From the NCBI GenBank assembly GCA_022605425.2, contig JAKIMF020000004.1, positions 865,501 to 929,500 of the forward strand: a stretch of 64,000 nt of DNA, read 5' to 3'. The translations under genes and the position numbers were made by a program. The notes below the pieces were generated by a model. That model was not told the DNA's origin and did not search any database. It saw only the letters and a program-made list of their open reading frames with translations. How positions within the stretch are numbered: the stretch's first letter is position 1; the number at the start of each line of letters is the position of its first letter. Shown here one piece after another: positions 51,878 through 62,809 of the stretch. The stretch comes from Hamiltosporidium tvaerminnensis (Eukaryota; Microsporidia; Dubosqiidae).

Positions 51878-52600
51878 TAAAAGTATCACATCTTTTTAAA
51901 ATAGTGGCAAGTGTTATATTTGTTTTCATGACATTTACACAGTTATAGGTTTAACATAAATGACTGCTACCCCAACACTCCATCGTTACCCTCTGCGATA
52001 CCTACTTCCCAAAGACTTTCATCTAAAGATGTGTAGAATTTAATTAATAGGCGAGGCAGTTGCCTGGGGTTCGTTAATGTCTGTTGCATAGAGTGTGATC
52101 GAGGGCCGAAGCCCCCGGGCTCCTCCCAAGACTATGCAGCATTCCCACTTACTCTACACTTTCTGAACCCAATAAACTTCTAGCTAAGATATATTTCAGA
52201 GATTTACATGGGGTCCACCTAGACAGTGCAATGTCATACCAACAGGTATAACCTGCTACTTAGCTTTCCTACTTTAAATGGTTTTTTATTTTTATATTTC
52301 CCAGGCGCTAAGTCTTCTAACCCGAGTGAGCAAGGCTAGGTTTCCATGCTTTTACATGGCAATTACCTACATGTTCAGCTGCGGTCTGCAATCTGGTTAC
52401 ATAAAAAACTACAAATAAATCTGTAGAAAAAGTTTCTCCATTTCTTAGACCTCTCCTCTTCATAACAACTCCCATGGAACAACCGAAGATGTAGTGTGGT
52501 TGTATTCCCACCAAAAATCCAAACAATGATCTTCACACCAGTTTCACACACTCATTGACAAGCAGAAAGTTTTTTATGTGGTTATCCTCCCTTCACCATT
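51878..52600 (-). repeat. Dispersed repeat, form A, copy 7 (reference copy)
   Basis: Well-preserved form A. On minus: head GGTGAAGGGAGGATAACCAC, then GGAATACAACCACACTACAT, GGTTGTTCCATGG, GAAATATATCTTAGCTAGAA and a perfect 6-bp hairpin with a TTCG loop (GGGGGCTTCGGCCCTC, 52101-52116), then CATAGAGTGTGATC on the other strand and the end AAAAAGATGTGATAC. The 69-codon minus frame 52317-52526 is not conserved in other copies. Confidence 0.92.
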
Positions 52601-53199
52601 AGTATTCTAGTAAATAGAATTAATTTTAAAAAATTGTAAACAAATGTGATTTAAAAACTCTAAATAAAAAACGAATAATGTATAAACCATCGATTAATAA
52701 ATAAAGAGTGTTTGCTGTTGTGTCATATACATAAAAAATTACAACCAATGGTTAGTCAAACAATATTTAAAAGTTTCCTTCAATGTACTGTGTTGCTCAT
52801 TTAAAATTATTAACCAAGGAAAATTTCAATAATGTCTTAAATTATAAATGAAGAATTTTAGAATGATAAGCAAAAAAGTATTATAATATAGCATAGAACA
52901 CTCTTTTTCGACCGATAAAGAGTCTGAATAGAATTTATTTATGAAAAAATTATTTCCTTGATTAAATTGTGGTTTATATGCTTTAATCAAAAAAAACGAT
53001 TTATCTCTTTTAGAAAGATGCAAGTTAATAGAATAAAAGACATTCTTTTAACTGCATGTTGCTCTGATTGATTGATGTCAAATTAGATGAAAAAAATATG
53101 TTTATTACGTGATTTATAATTAATAATATACAAGACAAATCTTAGTGCAAAAACATGGAAATAACTATAATAAAGCCAAAAAGAAGCTGATCAAGTGGA
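52601..53199. other. AT-rich intergenic
   Basis: About 600 bp. The 65-codon minus frame 52826-53023 has an ATG but no family; not called. Confidence 0.5.
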
Positions 53200-54844
53200 T
53201 TGAAGAAATAAACTAGACAAACACCAAACAGATACACCCCTATTCCTTTTTTTATACAAAAATTACATTCCTGGTCATACTAAACATGCGACACGCAAAA
53301 AACTGTATGTTTTAAATCGTATATTCGTCCAACGCCAATCTTTACTCTTGGGATCAAGACACCGAGCGCAATCTATCTATGACAAGACAAATCTCCGTAA
53401 TATAACCATTTACAATATAACTTATAAATTTCGGTATAAATACTCAATTTAATAACAACATACACAGAGAAACAGGCTGAAATGTATTTTTCGAATTAAG
53501 GCAAGATCTGGAGAGTTTCATTAAATAGCTAAGAAAAGGCTTCTCCGGTACTAAAAAAACTTTGACGGCTGTTTAATAGCCATCCAGACTTAAAAGTTTA
53601 ATATTCGATTGATTCAAAAGGAATTAAGATCGAAAGGATAAATACGATGTAGAATCCCCCCTGTCTCACGTAACCATGTTCTCTGTCAGACATAGAGCTG
53701 TATTAAGCTAAAAAAAGAAGTACTAGTAAAAAATAAAATATCAATATGAGAATAAAAATGAAAGGCAGTGGTACTAACTTGCAATATTTTCTTGAATCTG
53801 TTGTCAGTAACGTTTTCGATAGCATAAAATGACAGCCGAGGACTGTGCTAAATCACATGCACTCGAGTCCTTAATTGATGCGGGCATTATTTTATGAGTA
53901 GTAAGACGTAATAGAAACCTAGATCTGCAAGAACGAACACCAAAAAGTAAAGTTTTTAGCCTATACGTATAAAATATTTACTGGAAAATGCTCTTCTTCA
54001 GACGATGTCTTTCCTTCGGAACGGAAGAACTCGGGAAACTATGCCAGAGTTTAATTGAAACTCGACAGCCCAATGACTTTTCTAAAGCTTTAGTTAAAAA
54101 GAAAGAGTTTAAAAAATTCAACAAAAAATCTTTAATATGTCTGAAAGAAGGACAAATTGAAAAAAGAATCGTTAATTAAAGTTGGCGAGGTCAATTAAAT
54201 CTCGGGTTATCTCGAACAATGCAACCTGAGGAAAAGTTGGTCGAATAAAATTATGAGTTTTGTTCAACAATAAAATTCAAATTTCCATGACCAAGTTATG
54301 TATTATGATATTTAGTAGAGTTTTTTTGATACTAATCCAATATATTCTATTCACCTGCTGAATTTCGTAGTGAAAATTCTGGTATCATAACTGTAAACCG
54401 CAGGAATATATTGTGTTTATGATTTATATATTATTAAATTTACGACGTTGCGGTATAGTTTTCAGGATAATATGAAAGCCAATGTTAGAAAGAACGCTTT
54501 AAGCCGACTTTTTTTTGTAATCTCATTGCCTTTATAACTAAAAATAAACACCGAGAAGTTTAGAGTACATGTCAAATACCTGTAACTAAAAACCCTATAA
54601 GTTGAACACGAAATCTGTAAAAAAAAGTCGTCCAGCCTAAGGTAGAAAGAAGAGGAGTTCTATCAGAAATTCAATTTAGAAGGCGCGTAATAGGTATGTA
54701 GAGAGCAAGAAATATTAAAAATTTCCTTTCATAAAAAGTATAGAAATAACCTTAATTTGATATGAATTTATATTTAAATGCTTATGAGTCAATAAATTAT
54801 TCTTATTCGACTTAAAACATCTAAAACCTTGATTTACTAACTTG

Positions 54845-54855
54845 ATAGTGAAATA
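54845..54855. repeat. Left target-site duplication of nested LINE tail
   Basis: ATAGTGAAATA, repeated exactly at 55017-55027 on the other side of the GC-rich insert. Confidence 0.75.
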
Positions 54856-55016
54856 ATCTAGACAAAGAGGTGATGAGTGATGTCACAGCCGACCTTCAGA
54901 AGCTCGGCGTTCACAACTGAAGAACGAATGCATATCATTGGGAAGAATGACGAACTGACGTTGTTGCGACGGCCAAAGTTCATCAAAGACTGCAGCGCCG
55001 ATGATGATGTATATGA
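54856..55016 (+). mobile_element. 5'-truncated arthropod-type LINE tail, nested insertion
   Basis: A 161-bp insert, clearly GC-richer than its host copy. Its plus frame reads DVTADLQKLGVHN, stop, RTNAYHWEE, stop, RTDVVATAKVHQRLQRR. The two stops are TGA where the conserved tail of RTE-type LINE proteins has Trp (pattern DV..DL..LGV.NWR..A..R..WR..V..AKVH.GL). It ends in GATGATGATGTATATGA, a short trinucleotide run of the sort found at RTE-like 3' ends. The insert is bounded by the 11-bp direct repeat ATAGTGAAATA. Homology to the R4-like element resumes on both sides of it. Confidence 0.8.
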
Positions 55017-55027
55017 ATAGTGAAATA
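55017..55027. repeat. Right target-site duplication of nested LINE tail
   Basis: ATAGTGAAATA, identical to 54845-54855. Confidence 0.75.
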
Positions 55028-56985
55028 CTATAAGGGAATTTTCAAATGGCAAAACAATATACCACAGTTGCCATAAAAAAATACAGAAAAAGAAGATTGA
55101 AAAAAACATGTTACAAAGGGATAGTATGACATATTTTCTTTTTTTGTCTTTTATGGGTTTTTTGAGCCGAAAACTAAATGAGAAATAGAAGAAGAATACA
55201 ATAAATAATAATCAGATTTCAATCCGCCAACCATCCGCTATTTATTGAAAATTTAAGCACCTTTAGATCCCAATTAAACCATGGGATCTATGAAAGAACA
55301 AACGAAAAAGTTCTTAAGCGTTTTTTGGTGAAATAGATAAAGAGAAGATAACCTTATATGATAGGTATAACAAAGATACGCTACAGTTATAAATATTTTG
55401 GTTTTTACAAACATTTGGAAATAATAGAAGATTTTGGAGTAATTTCAAAACTAGCTCGTTTAAGAAGTAATGAGCAAGATAACAGCTAGGGTTAAAGAAT
55501 CTCTGCATTAGTTTAAATCCAAATAATATTTTCAAATTAGAAAAAGTGCGATATCATTGACCGATTATCATATATAAACGAAGCAACTCGCACCAGCTGA
55601 CTGCACTCAATCGATGAATTAGTACTTGCCGTGTTGGTAAAAAAAATAAAATACATCACGACTAGGCTATAAAGTACTTCTACGGTTTTCTGAAAAAAAC
55701 ATGAAAGATATATTAATAGGCTTGAGTGGCAAAGTAAATATATAGTTCTGCAACTCTTAGATTTTTCCGAGATATAAAGAAATATCAACTCTAAGAACAG
55801 AACTTTTATTGTTTAGAATACCAATAATGCCTTGTTTGCACTACAAAAGGTTTCTTATAAAACAAAATATAGAGGAATGAAGAAGTCTATAAAAAAAATT
55901 TGAAAAAGTCATAACTTGTAGAATACAATCACAAAACAGAGAACAGACAACTACCTTCACAACTATATAATGCAAGAAAAATAAGCTTTTGTGTTAGTGA
56001 CTATTCAATATGTCTCAAGAAGAGAATATTGTGTCATGTAATGAAGCATTATTTTGCTATATTCAGAATTGAAATATATTCTGGAGAGCTGCAGGTATGC
56101 TAGACACTTACTAAGACAGATAAAAATTTCGAGCGTTTAGCAACTTGTTGTAAGAAAATACAGGGGTATAATTATACCAGAAGTATTATTGAATCACAGC
56201 CTACACCTAATCTTTCTAAATAGATGAAAATTTAGGTCTACAAAACAAATTTGGAGTCTTTCAGCTTAAGAAATTCTTGTAAATGAATATTCGGAAATAA
56301 GCCCTGAACCAGTACTAAAACGTGACTTAAAATTCAGAATAAAAATCTAGATATATTCGTTTTAGACAAAACGCGGAATAAACTAAATTGAACTTCATTC
56401 AAGTAGGAATCAAATCCTAGGATTCAATTAAAATATTTAAAACCGATAACCCAAAGAAGTATGATCTACTATGCTTTTTTGGATCATTCCAAGCGTAGTG
56501 TTAAGATATTCGTTTATGTGATAACCTGATACGTTATTTTGACAGAATGCCATGAGGTATATAAGCAAAGACTGCAAATATCTATATATGCAGAGATATA
56601 CATTCATTCGATACTTTTCTGGGAAACAGTCAAACAATTTCCTTTGCGACAAAGAAAAATTGATTCGAAACCAAATGCCTAAGAGAACAGAGAGAGCGTC
56701 AATCTATGTTATAAAAAGAGGTCAGCCCAACGAGGAATCAATACAACTTTGAAACAGACGAGTAGCGACAAGAAATGGTTGGAAAAAGAATTAATACAAA
56801 ACAATACACGCTCATTTCAGTTTAAAAAACCAAAATAGAGGTATCTAAAATAAACTTAAGCAAGATCCGAATTTATAAGAAGAAATCAAAGCGGTTAAAG
56901 AGGTATAAAAAATAAATAACAAGGGTTAAATTAGTTTAACCAAATTTTGCCTTAATAATAAATTCTTTGGTATCAGATTTGATCC

Positions 56986-57683
56986 CGAGAGAGGATGACA
57001 ACATTAAAAACTATTTTCTTGGCGAAGATTTGTGGATTGGTTCAAAATAAAAGCTTAGATTTTTAGTGGAATATAAGGTAATTTAATTTTGGTTTTTTAG
57101 TGAGAATTTTATAAAAGGAAGATGTTTTACAAGGGCATGAAAGCTCATAATCTAATGACCGTTTATAATTATCTATGTAATTTTACTTAAGACTAAAATT
57201 TTATTTCTAATAATTCCTATGTAAAAGCATGAAAATCCAGTCTTTCTTATTTAGTTAGAGACTTGGCATCATGGGATATAAAAAAAACTCATTAAAAACC
57301 CAAGAAATCCAAATAGCAGATTTGAACTAATGGTATGACATTGCAATGTTCAAATGGATCCTATTTTTGTCTCTGAGATATATCATTGTTGAAAATTCAT
57401 TTTTTCGGAAAGTGTAGAGTAAGTAGAAAAACTGATCGGCTTGAGGGAGTCCAATGCGAACATCATTCTACGATCAATTTCTGGTAACTGAAAACACGAA
57501 CAAAAGGTATATACTCCGCACATAAATAGGTTACACATATTGTGATGAAAAGCTTCGAAATGTAGTTTTTTTGGAGAATACCAATGATATTTTAGGAGAG
57601 CGTTATCTATGTTAAACCCGAAAGTGCGTTTATTTCATGAAAAATATTACATATTCTGCTTTTTTAATGCATATGATATATTA
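56986..57683 (+). repeat. Dispersed repeat, form A, copy 8
   Basis: Head GAGAGGATGACAACATTAAA and TTCTTGGCGAAG, then TTCCTATGTAAAAGCATGAAAA, GTCTCTGAGATATATCATTG, GAAAGTGTAGAGTAAGTAG and an ending TTTTTTAATGCATATGATAT. It starts directly after the old R4-like copy. Confidence 0.8.
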
Positions 57684-59121
57684 ACTAGCATGTTTAGTAA
57701 AATAAGCAGATTTGAACATAAAACATTTTATCAAATCTAAAAAACAACAACAAGTACATCACATTTATACTTATAGCTCAAGTTCTTTTAAAAACGGTGA
57801 AATTAAATTATAAAATAAGTTTGTAATATAATTAAAAAATATATTTATCATATCATTCCGTCGCAAATTTCTAGTTTTAATGTATTCATATTCTATGATC
57901 TATCTTAATTTATAAAAGGTTCCCTTAGCATATAGTCTTCTGTTCCATCTTTTTTTAAAGATTGAACTAGCTTTAAACATAGCAAAATTAATAATATATT
58001 TTTCTAGGATTTGAAATTTTTGTGTTTGCGGCAACTGTACAATTTCGAAATATTAAACTTCGATTTTTTCGTATATCACAATAAAACAATTTTTTATATC
58101 TCATGCGGTAATCATTACTCAATTTAGCATTGATCTTTAAATGTATTAATTTAAAGCAAAAATATAATTTTACTCAAATTTATTCTTCTTGCTGAAATAT
58201 ATGTTTAATTTTAAATAAATATGTATGCCAAGGTTTTTTTAAGGTAATAATTTAATTATCGTTAAGCTGCAATCAATAAGTAAATAAATCAGAACTTTGA
58301 TAAAACTTACACCTATTAATAAACTCGATTCCAGATATTTATTAAAAAAATATTAAATAAATTGTTTTATTGCTTTGAGTTTAACAATTAAAATGGTTTT
58401 TATGATTCGAAAATATAAATGCATATTTTCACATTAAAAAACTAGATTTACATAGATATTGAAAGAATTGAATATTATTTTTAATCTGGAAAAGTTTTAA
58501 AAGTAAAATTCAATTTTTTTCACAGAAACAACTAATATTTGTTTACAAAAATAATTTATTGATATAAATTTGGGATAGGGCTGCCGCTTTGGGAAAAAGA
58601 ATATATCATATCATAAACTAATAGAATACTTCTTTTTTCACCAACAACAGGGATCATTTCTATTTATTTTAAAAAAATAATTAAATATTTTATACTGTGG
58701 TTCTAAATTCTTTGATAGGTGTTATGTTCCGAATTATAGAAAAAAATACATGATTCAGATTTGGCCATAATAGAATAAAAATATAATATAAGCCCTAACT
58801 TTCTCTATAGGCATTTATCAGCGAATCTGTTTCAAGTCAAAATGAGTTGAGCAATATATATAGAGCTTTTTTATTCTAATACTCATAAATTGCTTATGAT
58901 TTCGGTATTAAATTAGAAAAATATTTTTTTTTTCTAAATATGTATAATTCATGGATTGATTTGTGTCAAATCAGAAGAAAGACAGCAAAAAGTAGTTACT
59001 TAGGATCCAATGATGTTGAAATATATGTAATAAGTATGATTAAAATAAATCTATACATTACTGGGTATCATTATATTTAAAAGAAAAAATTCCTTATATA
59101 TATCTGTATTATTTACAAATA
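57684..59121. other. AT-rich intergenic, no gene seen
   Basis: About 1.4 kb between a form-A repeat and the 5' end of the long R4-like element. Nothing recognised, and no similarity to the sequence left of duplicate C at 44.4 kb. Confidence 0.5.
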
Positions 59122-59124
59122 TAA

Positions 59125-62100
59125 CCAAGCTCGTACACACCATTCACCATCATAAATAACATTTCTATACTACCAAGCGAAGCAAACACAAACACAAACA
59201 CAAACACAAAGGTATGCTTGCTTAAAGCCATACCCTCGCCATCTAACCCTATGCATTCAAGCACCGTGACCCCTAGGCCAGATATAGCTGCTAGTGGGCC
59301 AAACCTTTGTACCATACCTATTTCCGAAAGGCTCGTTGTACTCCGATCCATACTCAGATCTATAGAGGCCGAGCGTCAGGAATTTATTCGATGTGTTTTT
59401 TTTGCAGTACAAACAAGGTTTGACCGAATGCCTAGAAATGGATGGAAAGAGATACAGAGCTACTATAATGAGAAGTTCTCCTGTACCGAAACTATCGATG
59501 TGCTAAAAAGAATGGCACACAATAAGACGGAAGAGGAAATTAGGCAGGAAAAGAATGGAGAGCGACGTCGAATCGCCACTTGTCTCGCCGAGCCATGTTC
59601 CTTGACCGATACTGCTCGATTTATAAGCCTGAGAGAAAAATACTTGAGTAATATCAAAAAAATATCTGAGGAGGAAATCGGAAAAGTAGTAGTCCGAACT
59701 CGAAAGCTTCCAAATGAATTGGTTGACAGTACAGTTCTTGATCTTATTAATCGAATAGTCGGTGAATATGCTGACTCTCATGTTCCTATGACGATAACAG
59801 ACATTGCCCGAATTATCCAGACAGCACAGGTATGTTATGACGAATAAACACGTAAAGAGAGGCCAAGATCAACGTGGAAAGAAAGCATTGAGAGTAAAAT
59901 TTCAGTGTTAAAACTTTCAAAAGATATCCTCGAGAAAGCACGTAGACGGGAAGAACTCTCCTCTTCTCAAACTAAAAGTCTTAAAAAAATTATGCGAGAG
60001 TTTAATTTAGACCTAAACAAAACAAATGATCTATCGGAAGCTTTAGTTAAGAAGAATGAGCTGATAACTGTTTACGAAAAAAAACTTACGAGGTACGAAA
60101 GTAGGAAGCAATTCCGAAAAGAGAATCGTATGTTTGAGTTGTTCCGAGGTAGATATTATCGTGGCCTGTCTGAGCGTGTGGAATCCGAGCATTAGTTAAT
60201 CGTGACGAAATTGTAAGTTTTTGGTCCACAATGTGGAACAAAAATAATGAAATAGTTACGTATGATGAGTATCTGATACCTTTCGTGCCGGATACTCACC
60301 AGGCCACGTTTCCTTCACTTGATGAATTTGTAGATATTATCAATTGGCTTCCTAACTGGAAAGCCGCCGGAATTGATGGGATCTACAATTTTTATATCAA
60401 GAAACTTACGACTCTTCACATGTATCTTTATGATATTGTGAAAGCCATATGTTTTGAAGGAACACTACAAGCTAATTGGTTTTATCATGGGCTAACGTAT
60501 CTCATTCCAAAAAGCGTACCACAAAAGGCTCCGACTATAGGCCAATAACTTGTATGTCAAACCTTTACAAGCTGACGACGAAGTGTGTTACAAAAGTTGT
60601 TCAGCTTGAGGTAGAGAGGCGAGGGTTACTAGCAGATAATCAATTAGGTGCAGTGAGAGGTGTGCAAGGAGCGAAGGAGCAGGCCCTGCTAAATGTTGCT
60701 CTTAATAAAGAGTATGGAAACAATCTTAAGGCAACGTGGATTGATGTCAAAAAGGCGTATGATTCAATAGATCATGCTTATTTGACACAAGTCATCGAAA
60801 ACCTTAATTTACCTGATTGGATCCTGAAATTTATTAAGGTAACAATATCAAAATGGAAAATTGATATTTCGGTAGGGTCTGAAAAATTATGAACAAGAAG
60901 ATTGATAAGGGGATTCTACTGGGAGATAGTTTGTCACCCATATTGTTTGTGCTGTGTATGGATCCATTGAGCCGTAAACTCAATGAAGAATACGCAAAAG
61001 TGACAATACAAACAGAGGATGCATCACACTCTACCAATCATCTCTTGTTCATTGATGATCTTAAGCTCCTTGCCAAAGATGGAACAACGCTTGAAAAGAT
61101 GACAGAGGAGGTAAAAATGTTTGTGAAAAATATAGGATTAGAAATAAACAGAGAGAAGTCGGCCAAAAATGATTCGTGTTGTGAGAATACTGCTACTCTT
61201 CTTGAAGGAATAGGTGTCTACAAATACCTCGGAATAATAGAAGATAGCAGAGGAATTCCAACACGTAAGTCGTTTGAGGAAGTACAAACCAAACTGATAG
61301 CGAGGGTAGAGAGACTTTGCCGCACGAGATTGAATGCAAGAAATTTATTTCAAGCTATCAATCAACATGCGATATCTCTAATAAACTATCATTTAGGTGT
61401 ACTTCGACTTGAACCTGGCGACTTCTCAAAGTTGGATGACGCAGTACGTGCAGTTTTAGTAAAGAACAAGATACATCTTTGCCCAGGATGTAAAGAACGT
61501 CTGTACCTTCCCAGAACAGAACTCGGGAGAGGTCTTCATAGTGTTGAGTTCAAAAGCGAACATATGCTTTTGCAACTCTTGGATTGTCTGGAAAAATCTA
61601 AAGAAACATCAACCAGAAGAGCAGCAATCCTTAAGGTGGAGAATGATAATAAAACCTATCTTGCACTAATAAAAGACTTTTTACAAGTAAAATACGGGAT
61701 GGCAGAGGAGGTCACTAAAAATAAATTAGATGAAGCTCAACTAGCTAACTTATATAACGAAATAGAAAAACGAAAACTACATTCAAAGTTATATAATGCT
61801 AGAAACAACGAGCTAGTAAGTGTAAATGACTCCTCAAGATGGTTAAAGAAAGGAAGTGTAAGACCGCGTGATGAAGCAGTGTTCTGCTATATCCAGGATA
61901 GAAACGTATTTTGGGGAGCAGAAGGTGTGTGTCAACACTGCAACACGTCTAGAAAAACAGTAGACCATTTAGCAACGAGATGTGAAAAAATGCTTGGTCA
62001 TGACTATACTAGACGACACAATGAAGTGGTACGATGTATACATTGGCCCTTGTTAAATAAATATAAATTCAAGTCTTCAAAACGAATCAGAAGCCACTCA

Positions 62101-62766
62101 GTTCAAGAAATTCTTGATAATGAGTATGCAGAGATAAGAGTGGATACCAGAATAAAAACTGATGTCAAAATTCGAAATAATAGGCCAGATATATTCGTTT
62201 TAGACAAGAGACGAAATAAGATTACCCTCATTGAAGTAGGAATCACCTCCCAAGACTCACTTCAAATAGTTGAAACAGAGAAACTTAGGAAGTATGACCT
62301 ATTAGCAAATGAGCTGGGTCTTATTTACAAATGTAATCTAGAGATAATTCCTTATGTGATAACATGAGACGGTATTGTGACAAAATACCATAAGACTTAT
62401 CTTAAAAGATTACAAATACCCATAAATGTAGAGGCATACATTCAGTCCATCGTACTTAAGAAAACTGTCGAAATGATTTCCTTCGATCGACGAAGAGGAA
62501 TTGAGTCAGGACCAAGTGCCGAAGAGAGCTGGGAAAGGGCGTCATTAAGTGTTATTATAGGAGCTAAGATGCATAAACAGCCAACACCCCCCTTAAAAGA
62601 AGTGAAGAACGAGGAAGATAGTGTTAAACAAGTAAATTCAAAAAATATTTTACCCCTTATTTTAGATGACGTAACCAGACCAGAGGAACCTACGATAGAC
62701 ATTAATGATAAGTCGGATGTAGAAAAAGAGAATAAAGTGGTTAAAGTGATGGAAGAAATTAGTTAA
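59125..62766 (+). pseudogene. R4/R2-like polyprotein with nonsense and frameshift lesions
   Basis: The frame opens at 59125; its first ATG is near 59251. Order: an N-terminal part of about 300 codons without recognisable zinc fingers; the fingers-palm start NWLPNWKAAGIDG (about 60340-60380); GSDYRPITCMSNLYKL; RT motif A WIDVKKAYDSIDH (60738-60776); motif B GILLGDSLSPILFVL; the catalytic FIDD (61048-61059); the thumb; CQHCNTSRKTVDHLATRC (zinc finger); and the nuclease core RPDIFVLD and IEVG, followed by EKLRKYDLL. Lesions: TAA at 59845, TAG at 60193 with a frame change, a frame change near 60530, another near 60890 at a TGA, and TGA at 62365-62367 where the copy at 7930 has TGG (Trp). It cannot be translated as one protein. 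The lesions are few, so inactivation is fairly recent. Confidence 0.88.
59182..59210. repeat. Hexanucleotide run GCAAACACAAACACAAA
   Basis: Four to five copies of AAACAC inside the 5' part of the retrotransposon; in frame it encodes alternating Asn and Thr. Confidence 0.85.
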
Positions 62767-62809
62767 ACGAGAGAAAATTTGTTAACCCAGAATTTTATTA
62801 AATAAAATG

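Larger units (their letters stand above)
53200..56970 (+). mobile_element. Old, nearly full-length R4/R2-like retrotransposon
   Basis: Collinear with the copy at 59122-62804 from end to end: CCGAGCGCAATC (about 53365), GATGTAGAATCCCCCCTGTC and CCATGTTC (about 53645), GGAAGAACTCGGGAAACTATG and CTAAAGCTTTAGTTAAAAAG (54025-54100), GTAGAAAGAAGAGGAGTTC (54642), TTGAGCCGAAAACTAAATGAG (55161), GTGCTTGCCGTGTTGG-like sequence at 55625, GAAGTAGGAATC-like sequence at 56403, and a 3' end TTTAACCAAATTTTGCCTTA. Stops and indels occur every few tens of bases. A foreign 161-bp LINE tail interrupts it at 54856-55016. A form-A repeat begins about 15 bp after its 3' end. Confidence 0.85.
59122..62804 (+). mobile_element. 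Nearly full-length R4/R2-like non-LTR retrotransposon
   Basis: About 3.7 kb, GC-richer than its flanks. 5' region with a CAAACA-type hexamer run (59182-59210), a single long coding region interrupted by mutations, and a 3' end TTAACCCAGAATTTTATTAAAT without a poly-A tail. No terminal repeats and no apurinic-type endonuclease, so an early-branching LINE of the R2/R4/Dong group, in which one downstream restriction-like endonuclease nicks the target and the reverse transcriptase copies RNA onto it. The 5' edge is set by the composition change and the start of the open frame, and is uncertain by some tens of bases. No clear target-site duplication is seen. Confidence 0.9.

Noticed and set aside
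54858-55109. 83-codon minus frame
   Set aside because: It is antisense to the nested LINE tail and the R4-like reverse transcriptase; the plus strand carries the recognisable protein motifs.
59122-62804. Use of alternative decoding (stop-codon readthrough, frameshifting) to express the retrotransposon
   Set aside because: Lesions include several frame changes plus a TGA that is TGG in another copy, so ordinary mutational decay explains them better than recoding.
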